Assembly: GCA_918807975.1 (NCBI GenBank)
Contig: OU964920.1
Span: forward strand, 46,653,979-46,717,978
Reading direction: 5' to 3'
DNA: 64,000 nt
Source: Aplidium turbinatum
Lineage: Eukaryota > Chordata > Ascidiacea > Aplousobranchia > Polyclinidae
Shown here: positions 59,501 to 64,000 of the stretch, in pieces
Position numbering within the stretch: the first letter of the stretch is position 1
Layout: the number at the start of each line of letters is the position of its first letter
Translations under genes and position numbers: made by a program
Notes under the pieces: generated by a model
What the model saw: the letters and a program-made list of their open reading frames with translations, nothing else
Databases searched by the model: none
What the model was told of the DNA's origin: nothing

Positions 59501-62500
59501 CCTTGTGCAGTCGTTCGTGGCATCACACACTTTCTCAGTCTAGAGGGAAATAAAAGATGTTCTACAATTTAACACCCCTGTATCAACTACAAAAATGGAA
59601 TTTCTTCTGACCACAAGATAGCTTCAATAATTTGGTGATATTTAAAGATGTTTTCAAGAAATGGACACTTCTTTGGTGTGCTTTCCAATTAGAAGTTTCT
59701 CTGCACTTACGGCATGAAACAGCGAGATTCGGGTGGGATTGGTTGAAAAACAGTCACGTCGGGACCTTGTTCAAATTTCAAAACACACTCGAGCCATTTC
59801 CTAGCATCGCTGTTTATTATACATTCAACAATTGTTGATCTTCGTATTGCCAATCAACAATGCATCTGTGATGGAACAACGTATCTTTGTTTGATCTTCT
59901 CATCTCTCACCTGATGCACGAGCTCGTGCGCCACCACCTGGGCGACTCTTTGCTTGTTGGAGGTTGACGACTCGCGGCGGTCCCACAAAAGGTTGGTCTC
60001 CCTGTACGTGATCAGGCCCCAGTTCTCCATCGCCCCGGTCCCAAAATTGGGAATAGCAATCATGTCTGTGCACAAAAGTTTCTTGTTTTATTTCACTGTA
60101 AAAAGCCACCAAAAATTCTTTTGGGTGTGCAACAACTCATTTCTTACCCAGCAGGCAGCAAAATCCGTCATTTTTACATTGATTCCACACCTGCAGACGT
60201 TGAATCAATGTAAAAATCACGTATTTTGCTGTCTGGGTAGAAAGCGTGACATCAGTGGAAGCATTCAACATTCCAATAACTACCTACCGCATTTAGGCAA
60301 AGCGTAGTCCATGTCGAACAGCACCTCAAAGTAGTCGAAGACTATTTTCATGACCCCGAGGGCGTACCTGGCTTGTCCTGCTGCTTTCTGATGGGGAGGA
60401 ATGTACACGCGAAGCTGAAAGCAGATGAATATTGGTGCAGGGCATTGTTTCAAAACAGTAGTGAGTATCCATTTTTATCAGGTGCAAACAATTCTTTGAT
60501 GCTTCTGGTTAGAGATGGCCATAAAATTTAAATCTTATTTAAAGAAATTCTCAACTGGGTCATCACTTATAAAAGTTTGAGTGCCATACATAACTTGTAG
60601 TTTATATGATTGCCATTTTTTTGAAGAGTTTCCAGTTGCAATCCATCTGTGCAATGCTGCTGTAAACTTTCAGTGACTTGCTCACTTTCGCAACCATGAC
60701 GTAAACAATGGACTCACTGAAATATTGTTCTTTTCGCTGAAAGCTTCTTCGTAGACGAACTCACTGATCGCAAAGCATCCGAGATAACAAGACATCTTAG
60801 GGGAAGTCTCGAACCTGGTCTCCATTAAACCATCATCTCTAACTGTTTGTTCCTACAAACACAAGAACTTATTGAATTGTTGCACACGTCATTGATTGTT
60901 TGGTGTGAGCAAACAAGAGACAGTTTTTTTCTCATTGAAAATAAATTGTGACCTATCTACTGCAGAAAACAAACCTTCTGGTACGAAATACATTTTCAAG
61001 CAAGCTATGATGGGTAGCAAGCTATGATGGGTAGTTTCATCTTCAAAATTTAAACGTTTGAGGTTAAAAAAACTGAGGTTATCCGCAAAGCTGTGCAGCA
61101 ATTAAGCTGTCACACAATTAAGCGTTCTCTGTTGTTGTTTTGCAAATAACAAAACGTTTCATCATTATTCACTCACTGCAATCGGCATGTTAGATAGAGC
61201 TGTGAGGTTGAGCTCATGAATCAGTGTGGTTGTAAAGTTGATCTTCATTGCAGGTTCGTCGAAACAAGGGTAAGCCTTCCTTGCATCTGTTGGCTCCATG
61301 TCAGATCCCACAACCGCCCTGGATAGAAACACAATTTTATAATAATAAGTTTTACAATAACATCCTATTATAGACAAATAAAACCAAGCAACCACACGGC
61401 ATTTAACATCATACATTCGAGTGAACCTAAACTACAAATTACGAACGTTTTGGGCCATACTCAAGTTAGCCCTTCTCCAGTAACGAAAATAACTGATTTT
61501 ACATCTACATTTAAAATAAATAACTGATCTACACAATGAATTGAAAAATGAAATGCACAAGAATGAAACGGCAAAGCAGAAGAGAAAACTCCTCTACTTT
61601 CAAATATGTTACAAAGAGGTAGCCTAAACGAATTTATATTTCTCGTTTCATCAATCAATACAGTGGACATGGTCACTAATTATTTCAACCTATTTCAGTT
61701 TCAGTTTGTTTTTATTTCTGACCATCACAACGAGAAAAAAAAACAATATATGACAAACATAGCAGAGGTCCAGAAAAAGGTAGAAGCGACAAAACGTGGA
61801 CGTTATAGCGTGCATGATACCAAAGCAGGACAATCAATTTAAAATATGGCACGGTCGCAACACTTTAACACCTTAACTTCACTGAGTTATATTGCAACAC
61901 CACTATTTCACTGAGTTATATTGTTAACTCAGGAAAGATGATGCAAAAAAAATAACAACATTAAAAAAAATTAAAAAACTCATCAAGAAAAGTTGAAAAG
62001 CACTCACTTTTCTTGTCCACTGATAGGATCGGTGTAAACTGACTTGTACAGACCCACAATCCTCAAAATAAGTGAGCTCTCAAATCCGAAAGTGAGAAGG
62101 TATTCTGAATAATGTTGTCAGGAAGCACATTAAAACATATACGCGGAATTATTTTTATTTATTGGGGACTACTAAAACTTTCCATACAATTACAGATAGC
62201 AAGTGATGCTATGCATGTCCGCTGAGTTGCAAAACTACATTTATCTAGAGAAAAAAATGCTATAAATTCAAATGAATAAAAAAAACTTATCATTGAAATT
62301 TCCACAAAAGTTTAATGGATTTAATCTTAAAATTTAAAATTAGTTTAAAAATCTCACCCTGGTTGTTCCCATCAAGAGGGTCTTTGGTCTCCACCACGTA
62401 AAACTCAAACTCTTCATACCTAAACTCATTGACAATTTCAACATCAGTAAGTGATCCATCTGAACCAACCTGTTCCAGCTTTGTGGAGGTCACGTCCACG

Positions 62501-63502
62501 AGTTGGTCCACGTGGACAAGAACGTACTTTGTGCTCTGGACACAATTACAAGGCTCGGTTAAGATGAATAAACGTTGATATACGATGAATAAACGTTGAT
62601 ATACGATGAATAAACGTTGATATACGATGAATAAACGTTGATATACGATGAATAAACGTTGATATACGATGAATAAACGTTGATATACGATGAATAAACG
62701 TTGATATACTTTTGTTTGACTTTGGCGGGTAAATTTTATGACGAATGAAGAAACAGCAAGATTAAACGTCGCTAGTTCGACTCTCGGGGTGTGCACTTGA
62801 GCAATGCATTTCAAGGACTGTTTTCCATTTAGTTGGATGGAGTAATTCACAGGCAACAAGACTTGAACAATCGGAAACTTCACTCTGTCAATCTCGGTAA
62901 CCGGGCCTGCGTCAGTGATTCAAAGCCTCTACAAGTACTCGAAACTTCCAGGATTATGCTCTCAAAGAAGCTTTCCCAGTCTGAGGATGAAGATTCCATC
63001 AATTAATCAATCACGAAATCCACTGGTTGGCTTTGTTAGATCATATACAAACGCCGAGGCTTACCATGGACACGACAATGCTCATCGCGTTGGTTCCAGT
63101 GTAAGTGTCAGTTGTCGCGTTGGGGTGGAGGGTGAGCCTGTAGTGGGTCGGGGTTATGTAGGTTGGAAGTCTGTAGTTTTTCCACGGACCATCAGCTGAT
63201 GAGCAACATGAAATAAAATAAATGCAGGTTAACCATTTCATGATGAACTAACTTTAAAGGGTGCTCATTTAAAAATTTTCGTATATTTTGCACATAACTG
63301 TCCCTAGGATCCTTTTTGATCTCGCAATCTTGCAAAGTTGTAGGCCAGGCCCAAATCCAGGCAATGACGCAATTGTTTCAATAGACTTTTATGTTCTACA
63401 AACCCGGTATGGATGACGTTGTTGGTTGTGCTGTCGTCGTAGCTGCGTCACTTCCGCTTGTAGCTGTGATGACATCAGATTTGCTGGTACTGGGTGGAGG
63501 AT
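47518..63502 (-). CDS. ANPEP-like: M1 zinc aminopeptidase, aminopeptidase N type (22 exons, 5' end outside window)
   Basis: A type II membrane ectopeptidase that removes neutral N-terminal residues from peptides. Exons in transcript order: 63404-63502, 63065-63195, 62358-62535, 62008-62104, 61177-61318, 60718-60852, 60288-60414, 59911-60065, 59184-59297, 58815-58949, 58315-58446, 56122-56235, 55894-56034, 55412-55553, 54620-54812, 53965-54112, 51770-51846, 50775-50882, 50474-50641, 49752-49892, 49466-49547 and 47518-47667. All phases close, giving about 969 residues. The first exon is a Ser/Thr stalk. Exon 5 has the substrate-pocket region (PCFDEPAMK), exon 8 GAMEN and HELVH, and exon 9 WLNEGFA with the third zinc ligand 18 residues later. 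Exons 10/11 join as DSISYSKGASV with the transition-state Tyr. The C-terminal helical domain is complete, with GWNTSVGTH-type ERAP1_C motifs. The membrane anchor exon lies beyond the right edge. No inactivating change was seen. Confidence 0.93.
48230..48285. repeat. 15-bp tandem repeat, about 3.5 units
   Basis: The unit ACCATATCTAAAAAC is repeated in the last intron of the aminopeptidase gene. Confidence 0.75.
48822..49110 (-). repeat. SINE family C, copy 6
   Basis: In an aminopeptidase intron. The body contains CCTCGGACTGACAAAGCCTT. The head on the minus strand keeps the B box as GGTTCGGCTCTCGGGG. The A-box part has decayed. Confidence 0.75.
51180..51375 (+). repeat. LINE 3' tail, family A, copy 2
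   Basis: Matches 43803-43966 (GGCAATTGACTAGTAGACCG; TATGGTCGTCTCGTTGTCTC) and ends ACAAATAAACCATTGATTGA, a LINE-like tail. Intronic in the aminopeptidase gene. Confidence 0.65.
52210..52440 (-). mobile_element. LINE C-terminal fragment (possible distal half)
   Basis: The minus strand reads KGIDFEV and then, in another frame, [14 protein letters not shown] or [16 protein letters not shown], depending on frame. This is the basic patch after the reverse transcriptase of many LINEs. It may be the downstream part of the copy at 53655-53880, separated by about 1.2 kb of later insertion. Confidence 0.5.
53655..53880 (-). mobile_element. LINE reverse transcriptase C-terminal fragment
   Basis: The minus strand reads, with frame changes, [20 protein letters not shown], then [20 protein letters not shown] and GLR-YGY. 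This matches the SE[13 protein letters not shown] / ML-x-LK-x-T-x-QLA-x-NG-x-RWYGH region of animal LINEs. The same family contributes the plus-strand fragment at 57045-57300. Confidence 0.65.
55894..56034 (-). CDS. aminopeptidase exon 13, 47-codon insert (possible cassette exon)
   Basis: This symmetric phase 0-0 exon lies between exon 12, which ends GDVSQ, and exon 14, which starts DHFLIDP. In M1 aminopeptidases these two segments normally run straight on (as in VSQ-x-HFLLDP). The exon has a good ATTCAG acceptor, a weaker GTTTCT donor and no stop. Its peptide starts [11 protein letters not shown], contains [15 protein letters not shown] and ends KGLVDVDQ. Skipping it keeps the frame. It may be a cassette exon, a lineage-specific loop, or a cryptic exon that is never used. 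Confidence 0.55.
56338..56405. repeat. single-unit relative of the 18.5-kb minisatellite
   Basis: AGTAGCGTTGACATGGGATC is followed by GGACCTGGGCCTGGAGTGAT, the same order as the right end of the minisatellite (19640-19700). It shows a one-unit form of the repeat. Confidence 0.6.
57045..57300 (+). mobile_element. LINE fragment inside the hAT
   Basis: Reads [16 protein letters not shown] and then [20 protein letters not shown], the RWYGHVLRRD...EVEGRRKRGRPKKRW patch of a LINE C-terminus, with later frame breaks. It belongs to the same family as 53655-53880, in opposite orientation. Confidence 0.7.
57310..57842 (+). pseudogene. hAT transposase fragment (ZBED5/FAM200-like)
   Basis: An upstream piece reads [21 protein letters not shown] following frame (57429-57842) reads [18 protein letters not shown] and [15 protein letters not shown] and ends WTYEFAFHK. 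This is the central helical region typical of ZBED5/FAM200/GTF2IRD2-type domesticated and transposon hAT proteins. There is one frame change near 57440. Catalytic and dimerisation ends are missing. Confidence 0.75.
58167..58250. mobile_element. hairpin MITE, decayed copy
   Basis: The arms CCAGACAG...TTATTTTT and the complement CTGCCTGGG flank the core GCAGACGTTGAATGTAAAA, related to the better-kept copy at 60145-60239. It lies 65 bases from aminopeptidase exon 11. Confidence 0.5.
60145..60239. mobile_element. hairpin MITE, CCCAG ends, TA flanks
   Basis: About 91 bases are almost wholly palindromic: CCCAGCAGGCAGCAAAAT ... ATTTTGCTGTCTGGG, with a small loop (CACACCTGCAGAC). Both sides carry TA, a 2-bp duplication. 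The CCCAGC termini resemble those of the 39.6-kb element. Intronic in the aminopeptidase gene. Confidence 0.8.
61690..61812 (-). repeat. dispersed repeat B, copy 3
   Basis: TTTTATTTCTGACCATCACA followed by AAAAAGGTAGAAGCGACAAA, matching 1432-1556. It is probably a LINE 3' tail on the minus strand. Confidence 0.55.
62563..62709. repeat. 21-bp tandem repeat, exactly 7 units, next to a splice acceptor
   Basis: The unit GATGAATAAACGTTGATATA plus C is repeated seven times without visible change. Its near end is 26 bases upstream of the acceptor of aminopeptidase exon 3 (exon starts at 62535 on the minus strand). In transcript sense each unit contains TATATCAAC, which resembles a branch-point sequence. 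Confidence 0.92.
62762..63005 (+). repeat. SINE family C, copy 7
   Basis: Plus-oriented copy in an aminopeptidase intron. The B-box region AGTTCGACTCTCGGGGTG opens it. The body follows (CTCTGTCAATCTCGGTAACC), and the tail runs AAGATTCCATCAATTAATCA. Confidence 0.75.
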
Positions 63503-63552
63503 CTGATGGAAGTAACATTGTTATTACAGAGGTAAGTAGTTAGAGCGTAGAA

Positions 63553-64000
63553 CAGGGGTCGGCAAACTGCGGCCCGCGGGCTAAATGCGGCCCGCGGACA
63601 AACTTTTTGCGGCCCTCGAACGATCTTACTTTTAGTGCATAAACTAAAGTTTCATCATTATGTACGCATGAATTTATTTTATATCATAACAATGTCTAGG
63701 CTACTGTTGTTAAAATAATCAACTTTGTTTTGGCAAGAGGCCTTAACCACAGCCAATTCAAAAGTTTATTTGAGGAGATGAATGCTGTGCATCAAGATCT
63801 GGTGTATTTTTGCGAGGTTAGATGGCTAAGTCGCAGTGCTATGTTACAACGGTTTTATGATTTGCGAAACGAAATAGTGACTTTCTTGAAACAAAACAAT
63901 GCAGGTTTCGGCATTGATGAACTTAGTGATCCTGATTGGTTAACAGATTTAGCCTTTCTCACTGATTTCACTTCTCATATGATGATATGAACAAGCTAAA
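63553..64000 (+). mobile_element. hAT transposon, left end only (runs off window)
   Basis: Begins CAGGGGTCGGCAAACTGCGG and CCCGCGGGC, the classic terminus of ZBED/GTF2IRD2-type hAT elements, after GCGTAGAA as possible 8-bp target. At 63730-63990 it reads SLFEEMNAVHQDLVYFCEVR, then WLSRSAMLQRFYDLRNEI and FLTDFTSHM, from the transposase core. The right end is not in the window. It sits in the intron upstream of the first visible aminopeptidase exon. Confidence 0.85.

Noticed and set aside
1-64000. LTR retrotransposon or other virus-like element
   Set aside because: I saw no long direct terminal repeats, protease, integrase or capsid-type motifs. The only reverse transcriptase present has LINE architecture.

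Overview
The window looks like genomic DNA from an invertebrate chordate, most likely an ascidian tunicate. The grounds are an AT-rich sequence, small exons split by repeat-filled introns, tRNA-derived SINEs, many hAT/P/piggyBac-type DNA transposons, and divergent tandem 7TM receptors. The species was not identified; this is an inference from style, not from a marker gene.

Four spliced genes can be built with consistent splice phases. Two plus-strand paralogous seven-transmembrane receptor genes (2679-8934 and 31431-34836) have four exons each and identical intron phases (0, 2, 0). On the minus strand, 37508-45264 is a three-exon gene for a 228-residue protein I cannot name. Also on the minus strand, 47518-63502 holds 22 coding exons of an M1 zinc metallopeptidase of the aminopeptidase N type. 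It has the Ser/Thr stalk, GAMEN, HELVH with an 18-residue spacing to the third zinc ligand, the catalytic Tyr, and a complete C-terminus. Its cytoplasmic tail and membrane anchor lie beyond the right edge. Two weaker minus-strand coding candidates are at 9599-10044 and 28093-29345.

The space between the two receptor genes (about 9-31 kb) is mostly a transposon graveyard. In order it holds a TIR transposon nested in another TIR element (10.6-13.7 kb), a nearly intact non-LTR retrotransposon (13.9-16.8 kb), a hAT element inserted into a tRNA-SINE (17.4-18.5 kb), a 1.1-kb 20-bp minisatellite (18.5-19.7 kb), a piggyBac-like MITE (20.7 kb) and a THAP/P-type transposon (22.4-24.7 kb). The first intron-rich region of the 228-residue gene holds a non-autonomous transposon into which a second copy of the same family has inserted (39.6-42.0 kb). 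The aminopeptidase introns hold further hAT, LINE, MITE and SINE copies, one hAT with a perfect 8-bp target duplication.

Across all of this the 8-bp palindrome TGACGTCA recurs about 25 times (counted by eye), where roughly one is expected. I recognised no retrovirus-like, LTR or capsid-bearing element. Exon ends were placed by hand from splice consensus and reading-frame continuity.
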